From the NCBI GenBank assembly GCA_019241535.1, contig JAFAWX010000327.1, positions 1-34,649 on the forward strand: a stretch of 34,649 nucleotides of DNA. The letters run 5' to 3'. Positions within the stretch are counted from its first letter, which is position 1. Each line of letters opens with the position of its first letter. Of the stretch, positions 1 to 8,248 are shown one piece after another. The DNA comes from Acidobacteriota bacterium (lineage in GTDB: Bacteria; Acidobacteriota; Terriglobia; Terriglobales; Acidobacteriaceae). The notes under the pieces were generated by a model. The model did not search any database. It saw nothing but the letters and a program-made list of their open reading frames with translations, and was not told where the DNA came from. The position numbers and the translations under genes were made by a program.

Positions 1-219
1 ACCGGCACTGTCCTCCATCGTGACCTGCTCACTGGCATGCTTGATCTCAATGGGAAGGGATTGCCAGCCCGGGTGACGGTCGAGCTCTCTGCGAATAACG
101 TCTTCGCGCCCGACCAGAATGACCTTTACATGCAAAGCTTTCGCCGCCTGCAGCGCCCCTTCCACTTCCGGTTTAGGGTGGAGGTCGCCTCCCATGGCGT
201 CGAGGGCTATGGTGGTCAT
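1..219 (-). CDS. plsX: Phosphate acyltransferase PlsX, N-terminal part (cut by window edge)
   Basis: The first 73 codons are present; the rest lies beyond base 1. The protein opens [20 protein letters not shown], matching the PlsX N-terminus (IALDAMGGD), and the last visible stretch [13 protein letters not shown] is also typical. PlsX makes acyl-phosphate from acyl-ACP for membrane phospholipid synthesis at the cytoplasmic membrane. It lies 59 nt downstream of rpmF on the same strand, after DUF177, which is the common yceD-rpmF-plsX order; cotranscription is inferred. The ATG at 217-219 is the start that gives the family N-terminus. Confidence 0.93.
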   Translation of the reverse strand, partial: MTTIALDAMGGDLHPKPEVEGALQAAKALHVKVILVGREDVIRRELDRHPGWQSLPIEIKHASEQVTMEDSAG

Positions 220-278
220 TCGTTCCAGTGTATGGCTATCGTGCTGAAAAGCAATACCTTCGCGCTCGAAAGTTCCTC

Positions 279-461
279 TTATGCTTCGACGACTTCGATG
301 ACTTCGCGACCCTTATATTTGCCGCAGTGAGGGCAAGCGCGGTGCGCACGAATCTTTTCGTGGCAATGAGGGCATTCGGCCATTTGGGGGACGCGCAATG
401 CGTCGTGCGCCCGCCGAGTCGAGGTGCGCCGCTTCGAGTGGCGCCGTTTGGGATTAGGCAT
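279..461 (-). CDS. rpmF: 50S ribosomal protein L32
   Basis: A 60-residue basic protein starting [12 protein letters not shown], the usual L32 start, followed by a zinc-ribbon with two CPHC pairs ([18 protein letters not shown]), so this is the Cys-containing zinc-binding form of L32. L32 is a small structural protein of the large ribosomal subunit. A longer reading from 500 adds 13 residues absent from the family, so the ATG at 461 is preferred. It sits between DUF177 (43 nt upstream) and plsX, as in many bacteria. Confidence 0.96.
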   Translation of the reverse strand: MPNPKRRHSKRRTSTRRAHDALRVPQMAECPHCHEKIRAHRACPHCGKYKGREVIEVVEA

Positions 462-503
462 GAGGTTCCTCTCTCGAACAATTTCGGCCCGGCGCTCCAC
501 GCG

Positions 504-1055
504 TCATGGCTCGAGCTTTTCGCGGATCTCCTTGAGCGCCGACCAGCGTGGATCGTCGACTGCCTCCCTGCAGGTGCATTCTTCCAAGTTCAGGTTGCGA
601 CCGCAGTGGGAGCACAGCCCCTGGCAATCTTCCCGACAAATAGCCTTAAGCGGCAACGCCAGCAGGAGCTGTTCCCGCAATACGTCTTCGAGGAGCAGCC
701 CGCTGCCTTCATAATATCCAACTTCGGCTTCGACCGCCGTCACCGAGAGCTCTTCCCGGCCGGCATCGGCACCAAGCGGCCGGTAAAGCAGATCAAACTG
801 TTTCGCGACCTCCCGGGCGATCGGCTCAAGACAGCGGGCACAGGCTAGCTCAACCTTGGTTGAAAATCGCCCGGATAATCGTATGTCATTGATTACGTGG
901 TGCTTGCCATAGTGCTCCTGGACCAGCTGGGCGCGGCCGGAACTGGCCAGGTGAGCCGTTTGACGGACCTCACGACCGAAATCGATCACCCCGGGCGCGA
1001 TCTGCTCCTCGAACTCGAGCGCATGATCTTCCAATTCACGGATTTCAATGAGCAT
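504..1055 (-). CDS. DUF177/YceD-family protein
   Basis: 183 residues. The central region has the DUF177 hallmark ACARCLEPI. The C-terminal part carries a Cys cluster (C-x3-C-x3-C-x2-C, then C-T-C) that may bind zinc. In E. coli YceD is linked to 23S rRNA accumulation; the molecular role is unclear. The ATG at 1055 is preferred over the upstream start at 1157 because a CGGAGG ribosome-binding site stands 7 nt before it and the longer form would include the promoter. First gene of the inferred DUF177-rpmF-plsX operon. Confidence 0.9.
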   Translation of the reverse strand: MLIEIRELEDHALEFEEQIAPGVIDFGREVRQTAHLASSGRAQLVQEHYGKHHVINDIRLSGRFSTKVELACARCLEPIAREVAKQFDLLYRPLGADAGREELSVTAVEAEVGYYEGSGLLLEDVLREQLLLALPLKAICREDCQGLCSHCGRNLNLEECTCREAVDDPRWSALKEIREKLEP

Positions 1056-1127
1056 TTTGGACCTCCGCATCCGAACCGGTTCGAGCGGAAGCGACGGCAG
1101 GCGTAAGTACTCCTGGCAGCTAGAGTT

Positions 1128-1157
1128 AGGATAAAATCCGCTGAATAAGGGTGTCAA
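1128..1157 (-). promoter_or_regulatory. Sigma70-type promoter for the DUF177-rpmF-plsX operon
   Basis: Read on the minus strand, TTGACA (1157-1152) is followed by an 18-nt spacer and TATCCT (1133-1128). The -35 is perfect and the -10 matches four of six. It lies about 70 nt upstream of the DUF177 ATG, in the gap to the divergent glycosyltransferase gene. Confidence 0.6.
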
Positions 1158-1214
1158 GGATAGGGCCCGCGCTCGACTTCGCTCGCCCGAGAACTACGAA
1201 AACTTGGCGAATGG

Positions 1215-2873
1215 ATGGAACAGCTCGCGCAGACTGACAGGGTCGAGAAGGCGGCAATCCGGATCGCTGCAGTCCGACTCGGGCAGGCAATCGACGGCAA
1301 CCCGCGACCCTGGGCCTGCGCCCTGCTGCTCGCGGGTTTCCTGGTCCGGGTCTTCAAGGCTTCAGGAAGCTACCTGAACCCCGATGAGGCCATGCACTTT
1401 TTTGCTGCAAACCAGAGCAGCTGGTTGCTGACGTACAAAACCAGCCTGACGCTTGCCCATCCGCCGCTTTTGATTCTTCTGCTGCACCTCTGGCGCGGGC
1501 TGGGCAGCTCGGAACTGGTGCTGCGAATGCCGCTGATTCTCGCCGGCACTGCCGCCTGCTGGCTTACCTACCGATGGCTGGCGGGCCTGTTTGGCGAAGG
1601 CGTCGGGGCCGCGGCCCTGGTTTTTATGCTTTTTTTACCCTGTTCGATCCAGCTCTCGACCGAGCTTCGCCAGTATGCTCTGCTCCTGGTTTTCGAGGTG
1701 GGCGCAGCCTATCTGCTCGAACTGGCTTTAGCAAAGAACTCTGTTCCGGCGATGCTCTCATCGGGCATCTGTATCTGCCTCGCTCTGCTTTCGCATTATT
1801 CAGCATTTCTGGTGGCTGCCGTACTCGGCACCTACGCGCTCATCCGCATGCTGCATCGGCATCCGCGCCTGCGGGTTTTTGCCGCCTGGGAGGCAGGCCA
1901 GATTGCCGCCCTTTCTCTTTGCTACTTTCTCTATGTCTCTCACCTCTCAACCTTGGGCCGCAATTTCGGGGCTGCGACTGGGCTGAGAGGATTCATGGGA
2001 GATGAATATCTGAACCACTCCTACTTCCAGCCCGGCCAGATCAATCCTCTCGTCTTTGCCTTGGCCCGAACGGGAGGAGTCTTCCAGTACCTGTTCGGCC
2101 AGTCTGTGGTCGGGGACATCGCGTACCTCGCGTTCGTGGCCGGAATCGTGCTGGTTTTCAGGAGATGGCGTGCCGCTCTCCTCGGTCGGGGCGAGCTCGC
2201 CTGCCTGCTTCTTTTTCCCTTTGCCGCCGCTTGCGCCGCCGCCTTGGCGCGCCTCTACCCCTACGGGGGGACCAGGCATAGTTTCTTTCTGCTTCCTTTT
2301 GCTCTGACCGGAGTGACTATTGCGCTGCGGGCAACGGTCAAAGGCCGTCCTGCAGGCGCAATCCTCGCAGCGCTCGTCGTGGCGCTGCTTTGTAACCTGT
2401 TTCCCTCCCCGCGCTCTCCTTATATGTCGGCCGAAAGCCAGCGCCGGCGCCACATGTCTGAGGCCATCGATTTTCTGCGCCAGGTGGAACCGGAGGCGCC
2501 GATTTTCGCCGATGGGCAGACCAGCTTCATGCTGGCCCATTATCTTTGCACCGCTCCGGTCAGGTTCGACGCGAGAGTGGAGGGCTTCCTCGGTTTTGAC
2601 TGCGGCGGCCACCGGGTTATCGTCGCCAGGACATTCATTTTTACCTTTCGCAGCTTCCGTGATCAGTGGCAGCTGATGCTCGACCACTATCAACCGGCGC
2701 GCGGCTCGACAGTCTGGGTGGCGGAAATGGGCTGGCTCCCGCACTCGCGCTTCGAGCTTTCAAATTTTCCCGGGCTTCACCTCGAAGCGCACCATTTCGG
2801 CAACAACCTCGAGGTATTCCCGTTGACCGCCGGGCAGGCGATGCCCGCCCCGGAACTGCTGCCCAGCTCATGA
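1215..2873 (+). CDS. GT39/ArnT-like integral membrane glycosyltransferase
   Basis: 552 residues with many hydrophobic segments. The N-terminal part has YLNPDEAMHFFAA (residues 53-65) just after the first membrane span; an Asp-Glu pair in the first extracytoplasmic loop is the GT-C (PMT/ArnT-like) catalytic signature, here D57-E58. Such enzymes move a sugar from a polyprenyl-phosphate donor to a lipid or protein acceptor outside the cytoplasmic membrane; donor and acceptor cannot be told from the sequence. The C-terminal 150 residues are a less hydrophobic extracytoplasmic domain. The stop overlaps the panC start (ATGA), so the two are translationally coupled, although no pathway link is apparent. 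No strong ribosome-binding site precedes the ATG at 1215. Confidence 0.8.
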   Translation: MEQLAQTDRVEKAAIRIAAVRLGQAIDGNPRPWACALLLAGFLVRVFKASGSYLNPDEAMHFFAANQSSWLLTYKTSLTLAHPPLLILLLHLWRGLGSSELVLRMPLILAGTAACWLTYRWLAGLFGEGVGAAALVFMLFLPCSIQLSTELRQYALLLVFEVGAAYLLELALAKNSVPAMLSSGICICLALLSHYSAFLVAAVLGTYALIRMLHRHPRLRVFAAWEAGQIAALSLCYFLYVSHLSTLGRNFGAATGLRGFMGDEYLNHSYFQPGQINPLVFALARTGGVFQYLFGQSVVGDIAYLAFVAGIVLVFRRWRAALLGRGELACLLLFPFAAACAAALARLYPYGGTRHSFFLLPFALTGVTIALRATVKGRPAGAILAALVVALLCNLFPSPRSPYMSAESQRRRHMSEAIDFLRQVEPEAPIFADGQTSFMLAHYLCTAPVRFDARVEGFLGFDCGGHRVIVARTFIFTFRSFRDQWQLMLDHYQPARGSTVWVAEMGWLPHSRFELSNFPGLHLEAHHFGNNLEVFPLTAGQAMPAPELLPSS

Positions 2874-3715
2874 GACTCATTCAAGGCGCTGAAGAGATGC
2901 GAGGGTTATGCCGCGCGGCTAAAGCGCGTAGCGGACGCCTCGGCTTCGTACCCACCATGGGCGCCCTGCACGCGGGTCACCTGTCGCTCGTCCGGGCGGC
3001 GCGGGCGCAGTCAAGCGTGGTAGCGGCCTCGATTTTCGTGAATCCGGCCCAGTTCGGGCCGCGGGAAGACTACAGCCGCTACCCCCGGAACCTGGAGAGC
3101 GATTGCGCGCTTTTTGAAAACGAGGGCGTCGAACTGGTCTTTGCGCCCGAAGCCGGCGAGATGTACAGGGAAGATAGCGCCAGCTGGGTGCTAGTCGAGG
3201 GACTGAGCGAACGCCTATGCGGCCGCACACGGCCGGGACACTTCCGCGGGGTGGCCACGGTGGTTGCGAAACTGTTCCACATTGTCGAGCCCGATATTGC
3301 CTTTTTCGGCCAGAAGGATGCGGCGCAGGTGGCCATCGTCCGCCGGATGGTCCGCGATCTTAATTTTGCGCTAGCAATCGTGGTTTGTCCGATTGTGCGC
3401 GAACCGGACGGGTTGGCCCTGAGCTCGCGCAACGCCTACCTCGGTCCCGAGGAGCGCTACTCCGCGCCGGTCCTTTTCCGCTCGCTCGAGCGCGTGCGCC
3501 GACTTTTTGATGGCGGCGAGCGAAACTCCTCCGAGCTGATCCGCGCAGCCCGTGAGGAGTTCCTGGCCGAACCGGCGGTCCGCCTCGATTACCTCGAGGT
3601 AGTCGATCCCGACTCGCTCGAGCCCGAGCCGGAGATCAGGAAGAAGGCGCTGGTTGCGGTTGCCGCCCGAATCGGTAGCACCCGTTTGATCGACAATATC
3701 CTGCTCGAGCCCTGA
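2870..3715 (+). CDS. panC: Pantothenate synthetase
   Basis: 281 residues, the normal length. PanC joins pantoate and beta-alanine using ATP to make pantothenate, in coenzyme A synthesis. Visible family motifs are FVPTMGALHAGHLSLVR (with the HxGH nucleotide-binding signature), IFVNPAQFGPREDY, FGQKDAAQVAIVRRM and LALSSRNAYL (KMSKS-like loop). The ATG at 2870 overlaps the upstream stop as ATGA and gives the canonical N-terminus. A longer in-frame reading from 2666 only runs through the glycosyltransferase gene. No panB or panD lies in this window. Confidence 0.96.
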   Translation: MRLIQGAEEMRGLCRAAKARSGRLGFVPTMGALHAGHLSLVRAARAQSSVVAASIFVNPAQFGPREDYSRYPRNLESDCALFENEGVELVFAPEAGEMYREDSASWVLVEGLSERLCGRTRPGHFRGVATVVAKLFHIVEPDIAFFGQKDAAQVAIVRRMVRDLNFALAIVVCPIVREPDGLALSSRNAYLGPEERYSAPVLFRSLERVRRLFDGGERNSSELIRAAREEFLAEPAVRLDYLEVVDPDSLEPEPEIRKKALVAVAARIGSTRLIDNILLEP

Positions 3716-3720
3716 GGACC

Positions 3721-4293
3721 TTGCCGCCAGCCCCAGCCATCGTACTCGCCTCGGCTTCTCCCCGCCGCGAACAACTGCTGCGCGAGGCGGGGATTGAGTT
3801 TCTGGTCTGCCCGGCGCGAGTTCCGGAAATACCGGAAAGCGGTGAATCGGGCCGCGCCTTTGCCGAACGCATGGCCAACGAGAAGGCGCGAGCGGTTCGG
3901 CAGGCGATGCCCGAGCGCACGATCCTCGCTGCCGACACCGTCGTATGGCTTGACGACGAGCTGCTTTTGAAGCCCCAAGATGCAATCGATGCCGCGCGCA
4001 TGCTGCGCCTGCTCTCCGGCCGCCGCCACCTGGTCACAACCGGGGTGTGTCTTATCGGCGAGGGGTTTGAAGACGTGCGTTCAGAAACCAGTACGGTAGA
4101 ATTCGCGCCGTTGAGGAAAGAGGAGATTGACGGGTATGTTGAGAGCGGTGAACCCATGGACAAAGCCGGCGCCTACGCCATCCAGGGCGGGGCGGCGCGT
4201 TGGATTCTCGACCTCGAAGGCGACTACTCGAATGTGGTGGGACTTCCAGTGGGGCTGGTCAGGCGAATGCTGACCGAACACGGGATGCTGTGA
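3721..4293 (+). CDS. maf: Maf-family nucleotide pyrophosphatase
   Basis: 190 residues. The N-terminus has IVLASASPRREQLL, the Maf signature, then ILAADTVV with the catalytic Asp and EPMDKAGAYAIQG. Maf proteins hydrolyse non-canonical or modified NTPs (dTTP/UTP or m7GTP types) to monophosphates and have been tied to septum control. The start is TTG at 3721; no ATG or GTG is available before the conserved motif, and GAGGA lies very close (2 nt), so initiation may rely on coupling to panC, which ends 5 nt upstream. The 3' end faces tatA with only 3 nt between the stops. Confidence 0.92.
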   Translation: MPPAPAIVLASASPRREQLLREAGIEFLVCPARVPEIPESGESGRAFAERMANEKARAVRQAMPERTILAADTVVWLDDELLLKPQDAIDAARMLRLLSGRRHLVTTGVCLIGEGFEDVRSETSTVEFAPLRKEEIDGYVESGEPMDKAGAYAIQGGAARWILDLEGDYSNVVGLPVGLVRRMLTEHGML

Positions 4294-4296
4294 ATG

Positions 4297-4461
4297 CTAA
4301 GACTTCTTCTCGGGATCGCTCGCGCCATCTTTCATAGCGGATTTGAAATTGCGAATTCCCTCGCCCAGCCCCTTCCCGAGGGCGGCAAACTTGCTCGGGC
4401 CAAAAAGCAGAAGCGCGATGCCCACGATCAGCAGAATGTGCCAGGGTGAAAATAATTCCAT
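4297..4461 (-). CDS. tatA: Sec-independent translocase protein TatA/E
   Basis: A 54-residue protein. One N-terminal membrane helix (about residues 7-20) is followed by FGPSKFAALGKGLGEGIRNF, the classic TatA hinge and amphipathic helix, and a short charged tail DPEKKS. TatA multimers form the pore that exports folded proteins with twin-arginine signals. The start is backed by GGAGG 5 nt before the ATG. No tatB or tatC is nearby. The protein is shorter than E. coli TatA but within the range of TatA/E proteins. Confidence 0.93.
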   Translation of the reverse strand: MELFSPWHILLIVGIALLLFGPSKFAALGKGLGEGIRNFKSAMKDGASDPEKKS

Positions 4462-4498
4462 AAATCCCTCCGCTTGCGCAGGTCTCGGGAAGAAACCG

Positions 4499-4565
4499 TC
4501 AGGAGCGCCTTCTCGCCCCTAAATTACCGGCGCAGACGGTGCCCGCGGGCCTCCTGACAATTATA
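4499..4565 (-). promoter_or_regulatory. Candidate promoter -10 and structured leader of tatA
   Basis: A perfect TATAAT on the minus strand (4565-4560) lies 100 nt before the tatA start, but no good -35 sits at the usual distance. In the leader, GTCAGGAG (4499-4506) and CTCCTGAC (4551-4558) form perfect 8-bp arms, with a GC-rich 10-bp palindrome GCCCGCGGGC near the second arm. The leader could fold; no known riboswitch was recognised. Confidence 0.35.
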
Positions 4566-4587
4566 GCGGACCACAAGGGCGAGAGAC

Positions 4588-5436
4588 TCAAGATGGTCCG
4601 GCAGCCTTCTGCTTGAGAACCATCTTGCCGCGCTCGTCCCGCTCGAGGTAGCTCCAGGGAAGCCTGGGATCGTGCGTGAACATGGTCAGCCAGCCTTCGG
4701 GAATGGCGCGTGAATAGTAGCGCTTGCGACTCTCGATGGTTTCAAGCGGGTACAGATCGAAGGCCATGACCCAGTTGAGATCGAGATGAGCGCTGGTCGG
4801 AATCAGGTCGGAAATGTAGCAAGCGGTCTTGCCGCCGCTGCGAACGATGATTGCCTGCATGTCGCGGGTATGGCCGGAAAAGACTTCGAGCGAAATTCCC
4901 GGAACGATTTCCCGCGTACCGTCAACCAGCTCCATTCTCCCGCTCTCGACCAGCGAATCGTAGTTCTCGTGCAGATAGCTGATCGAGTCGCGCTGATTCT
5001 CGTGTGCGTGACGGAATTCGCCTTGCTGCACGTAGTAGCGGGCCCGGGGAAAGGTGGCTTTGAGCGCGCGGTTTTGTTTCACCGTGTTCCAGCCGCAGTG
5101 GTCGAAATGCAAATGCGAGTTGATGACCAGGTCGATATCCTCGGGTGATATCCCGGCGGCTTGGAGATTGTCGAGGAGCCTGGCGGGCTGCCCATAAATC
5201 TCCGCCATCTTCTCCGGAAGTTTATTGCCGATCCCGGTCTCGATCAGCAGAGTTTTCTCGCCCGTGCGAACCACAATCGAATTCAGCCCGGCGGTTACTC
5301 GGTTTTCCTCGTCAGAAGAAACCTTATTCGACCAAAGGGTCTTGGGAACTACGCCAAAGAAGGCTCCGCCATCAAGGGGGTAGGTACCGTCAGAGATCGC
5401 CGTCAGTTCAAAGTCACCGATGGTTAGGCGGTACAT
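4588..5436 (-). CDS. Metallo-beta-lactamase-fold hydrolase (lactonase-like)
   Basis: 282 residues. The zinc motif HLHFDHCG is at residues 108-115, with further ligands likely at H189 (SGHTRD) and D210 (YISD). The general layout resembles the AHL-lactonase/YtnP-like branch of the MBL superfamily, which opens lactones or hydrolyses esters; the substrate cannot be assigned. There is no signal peptide, so a cytoplasmic enzyme is expected. It is upstream of tatA on the same strand, separated by 126 nt that contain a possible tatA promoter, and divergent from the zinc-ribbon gene at 5551. Confidence 0.82.
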   Translation of the reverse strand: MYRLTIGDFELTAISDGTYPLDGGAFFGVVPKTLWSNKVSSDEENRVTAGLNSIVVRTGEKTLLIETGIGNKLPEKMAEIYGQPARLLDNLQAAGISPEDIDLVINSHLHFDHCGWNTVKQNRALKATFPRARYYVQQGEFRHAHENQRDSISYLHENYDSLVESGRMELVDGTREIVPGISLEVFSGHTRDMQAIIVRSGGKTACYISDLIPTSAHLDLNWVMAFDLYPLETIESRKRYYSRAIPEGWLTMFTHDPRLPWSYLERDERGKMVLKQKAAGPS

Positions 5437-5550
5437 GGTTTCCGGGGGCGGCCCTGCATGCCGGGGGCGCGCGCTTTGATTCTAGCGAAGCAGACGCCGA
5501 TGCGTCTCATTCCAGCATGGTAGAATATTGCTCAGGCAATCACTCTTCCG

Positions 5551-6666
5551 ATGTCCCCTGAAATTGAGAACTTGATCGCGCTTGAGCGAACGGAACAGGA
5601 GATCCAGCGCCTCAGGCAGGAAATTGCCGAACTGCCGAAGAGAGTCGCCGGCATTGAGCAGACGCTTGCGGGAACGCGGGCGGCACTGGAAGGCGCGCGG
5701 ACCGGGCTCAAAGCGGATGAAGCCGGACGCCGTAAGCATGAGACCGCGATCGTTGATCTCCGGCAAAAGATCTCCAAATACCGCGATCAGTCACTGGAAG
5801 TGAAAACCAACGAGCAGTACCGCGCGCTTCTCCACGAAATCCAGTTTACCGAACGACAAATCGCGGATTTCGAGGACCGTGTACTCGAGCTGATGGTGAG
5901 CGCCGATGGGCGGGAGAAGGAGATAAAGGTTGCCGAAGCCGATCTCAAGTTGCAGACCGCTGAGGTCGAGAAGGAGAAGGCCGCGGCCCGCGAACGCACG
6001 GCGCAGGACGAACGGGAGCTCGTCGAATGGAACGCGCGGCGCGAGACGGGGCGCTCGGCCATCGATGCTGATCTTTTGCGCCATTACGACCGGGTGCGCA
6101 AATTCCGCGGATCAGGCCTGGCCGAGGTACGCGATCGCAAATGCACCGGGTGCTCGGTGGTGCTCCGGCCGCAGATCGAAAATGACGTGCGCAGCGGCAA
6201 GCTGGCTTACTGCGATTCCTGCCAGCGAATCCTCTACTTCGACCCCTCGAAGGAGATTCCGGCCGAACCGGCGCCGGAAAAACCCTCCCGCCGGCGGCCC
6301 CGGCCGAAGCTCGATGCCAGTCAAGCCTGGTACTACCGCGAAGAGTACGGCCAGGAAGGAGAGGTCTTCGTAAGTTTCGCCAATGTGGACGGAATGGCCT
6401 CGCGGCGAATCTACGATGCCGCTACCGGCCGCAAACTGGGCGATACGCTGGTACGTGAAGGCGGCTATCGCCAGGCTTTTCCCGAGGACCTCACGAATGC
6501 CATCCGGCTGAATGGCAGCTGGAGCGACTCCGAGCAGGACGAGTGGGAAGGAGAGCTGCCAAGCACGGTGCTCGACGTCCTGCATCGCGATCTGGATCTG
6601 GCGCGTGCGGAAATGGCGGTTCGTGAACGCCAGGAGCAAGCCGCTCCCTCAACCGTGGCCAGCTGA
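5551..6666 (+). CDS. Coiled-coil protein with C4 zinc ribbon (zf-RING_7/DUF164 type) and extra C-terminal domain
   Basis: 371 residues. Residues 1-185 are a long Glu/Lys/Arg-rich helical hairpin, and a C4 zinc ribbon follows with C198-x2-C201 and C221-x2-C224. This is the organisation of the widespread DUF164 proteins, whose role is uncertain (possibly nucleic-acid binding). Those are usually about 240 residues. Here a proline-rich linker and about 130 further residues follow, with a WYYREEYGQEGEVFVSF stretch that I do not recognise. The ATG at 5551 has no clear Shine-Dalgarno. A hairpin at the stop codon may end the transcript. Confidence 0.82.
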   Translation: MSPEIENLIALERTEQEIQRLRQEIAELPKRVAGIEQTLAGTRAALEGARTGLKADEAGRRKHETAIVDLRQKISKYRDQSLEVKTNEQYRALLHEIQFTERQIADFEDRVLELMVSADGREKEIKVAEADLKLQTAEVEKEKAAARERTAQDERELVEWNARRETGRSAIDADLLRHYDRVRKFRGSGLAEVRDRKCTGCSVVLRPQIENDVRSGKLAYCDSCQRILYFDPSKEIPAEPAPEKPSRRRPRPKLDASQAWYYREEYGQEGEVFVSFANVDGMASRRIYDAATGRKLGDTLVREGGYRQAFPEDLTNAIRLNGSWSDSEQDEWEGELPSTVLDVLHRDLDLARAEMAVRERQEQAAPSTVAS

Positions 6667-6685
6667 AGGCGCCAGTGCGCCTTCA
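6664..6685 (+). terminator. Candidate intrinsic terminator after the zinc-ribbon gene
   Basis: TGAAGGCGC (6664-6672) and GCGCCTTCA (6677-6685) form a perfect 9-bp stem with a CAGT loop, starting at the stop codon itself. The tail AATCTCTTT is only moderately T-rich, so termination may be partial. Confidence 0.5.
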
Positions 6686-6829
6686 AATCTCTTTGAAACC
6701 CCACCCAAATTTCTCGCGCCTTTCCCGACATAAGGCCGATGACTCGGCTCGGAAGCCCGCGCCGAGTGTAAATTTATAGCCGGAGCGCGCGCAACTTGAA
6801 GTCGAACCTGCGCCCGGGAGCGATGCCTC

Positions 6830-8131
6830 ATGACACAGGAGAGCGGCGGCCGGCCCGCAGTCACGATCTCTCGCCGCGGAGCCGACCGGGTTCGCGCCGG
6901 CCATCCTTGGGTCTATCGATCGGACGTGGTTGAATCAAGAAACGTCTACCCGGGAGCGGTGGTCACGGTCGCCCAGGAAAGAAACGCCCGTGGAGGGCAC
7001 ACCCCGTCAAGCGATCGCGGCCGGCGACGGCCGGCTTCGATTCTCGGCTCCGCCTTCTACAGCACAGCCTCAGAAATTGCCATCCGCATGGTTGCGCCAA
7101 AGGTAATCGAGGATCCCGCCGGCCTGGTACGTGACCGGATTCGCGAGGCAATCGCCTACCGGAAGCGGTTTGTGCACGACACGAACGCCTGCCGCCTGAT
7201 TTTCAGCGAGGGAGATTTGCTGCCCGGGCTGATTGTCGACCGCTATAACGACGTTCTCTCGTTTCAGGTGCTCACCCAGGCAATGGACACGTCACGGCTG
7301 CGGGAGGTGTTTCTCAAGGAACTGGGCGCCCGGTTGAATCCCGCCGCGATCATTGAGCGAGTCGATCCGCGGGTGCGGCGGCTGGAGCAGCTTCCGCCGC
7401 TCGAGACTCGTCTGCTCCCGCAGATGCCGGCCCAGCTGATAGAAGGAGCAGAAGGGGCTTCGCCGTCCGGCTCAGAAGTGCTGCCGGCAGCAAAGACCAG
7501 CACGGAATTCGAGATGAACGGCGTTCGCTTCCATCTGGACGCCTTAGGGGGTCAGAAGACCGGGGCTTTCCTTGATCAGCGGGAAAACTATCGCGCCGCC
7601 CGAGAATACGCGCGCGGACATGCGCTCGACGTTTTCTGCTATCAGGGGGGGTTTGCCCTGCACCTGGCTGAGAGCTGCGAGAAGGTTACCGGAGTCGATA
7701 GCTCGCGGCCGGCGCTTGAAATCGCCGAACGCAATGCCGGCCTGAACGGCCGGGAAATTGACTGGATTGAGGCCAACGCCTTTGACCTGCTGCGGGACTA
7801 TGTAGCGGCCGGGAACCGCTATGACACGATCGTTGTCGATCCCCCGGCTTTTGCGAAGTCGAAATCACATCTCGGCCCTGCCGTGGCTGCTTACAAAGAG
7901 TTGAATCTCAGAGCCCTCAAGATGCTGCGCGCCGGCGGAGTGCTGGTAACCTGCTGCTGCTCCTACCATGTGAGCACGCGGGATTTTCTCGACGTAGTGG
8001 CTGCTGCGGCTCAGGATTCGCACAGGATTCTCCGCATCCTGGATAACCGCGGACAGGCGAAGGACCATCCCACGCTTCCAGGAATCCCTGAAACGGCATA
8101 CCTTAAGTGCCTTGTAGTCGCCGTAAGTTAA
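6830..8131 (+). CDS. RlmI-like class I SAM-dependent 23S rRNA methyltransferase
   Basis: 433 residues. The N-terminal part is a PUA domain (about residues 10-90, with AGHPWVYRSDV), then the RlmI linker region (FSEGDLLPGLIVDRY), then a Rossmann methyltransferase with LDVFCYQGGFALHLA (near residue 267) and the catalytic motif VVDPPAFAKSK (D337). RlmI makes m5C1962 in 23S rRNA; that target is by family. Compared with the usual form there are two low-complexity insertions, a basic stretch in the PUA (about residues 51-68) and a Pro/Glu/Ala/Ser stretch of about 40 residues before the methyltransferase domain. The ATG at 6830 is preceded by GGAG at 10 nt. Confidence 0.88.
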   Translation: MTQESGGRPAVTISRRGADRVRAGHPWVYRSDVVESRNVYPGAVVTVAQERNARGGHTPSSDRGRRRPASILGSAFYSTASEIAIRMVAPKVIEDPAGLVRDRIREAIAYRKRFVHDTNACRLIFSEGDLLPGLIVDRYNDVLSFQVLTQAMDTSRLREVFLKELGARLNPAAIIERVDPRVRRLEQLPPLETRLLPQMPAQLIEGAEGASPSGSEVLPAAKTSTEFEMNGVRFHLDALGGQKTGAFLDQRENYRAAREYARGHALDVFCYQGGFALHLAESCEKVTGVDSSRPALEIAERNAGLNGREIDWIEANAFDLLRDYVAAGNRYDTIVVDPPAFAKSKSHLGPAVAAYKELNLRALKMLRAGGVLVTCCCSYHVSTRDFLDVVAAAAQDSHRILRILDNRGQAKDHPTLPGIPETAYLKCLVVAVS

Positions 8132-8155
8132 ACAAAATAAGCATTACAAAATGGC

Positions 8156-8184
8156 TTGACAATGAAACACTCACATTTTATGAT
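8156..8184 (+). promoter_or_regulatory. Near-consensus sigma70 promoter for hsp20
   Basis: TTGACA (8156-8161), a 17-nt spacer, and TATGAT (8179-8184). It leaves a leader of about 58 nt before the hsp20 ATG. No CIRCE inverted repeat was found near hsp20 or clpB. A promoter this strong usually needs a repressor or leader-based thermal control, but none can be assigned from the sequence. Confidence 0.8.
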
Positions 8185-8248
8185 GATCATGCGCTAATTC
8201 TGCTAGAAGCTATATTTCGTGAAAATTCATTCGAAGGAGAATAAGTCA

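Noticed and set aside
1947-2744. 265-codon minus-strand open frame
   Set aside because: Antisense to the glycosyltransferase; no recognisable domain.
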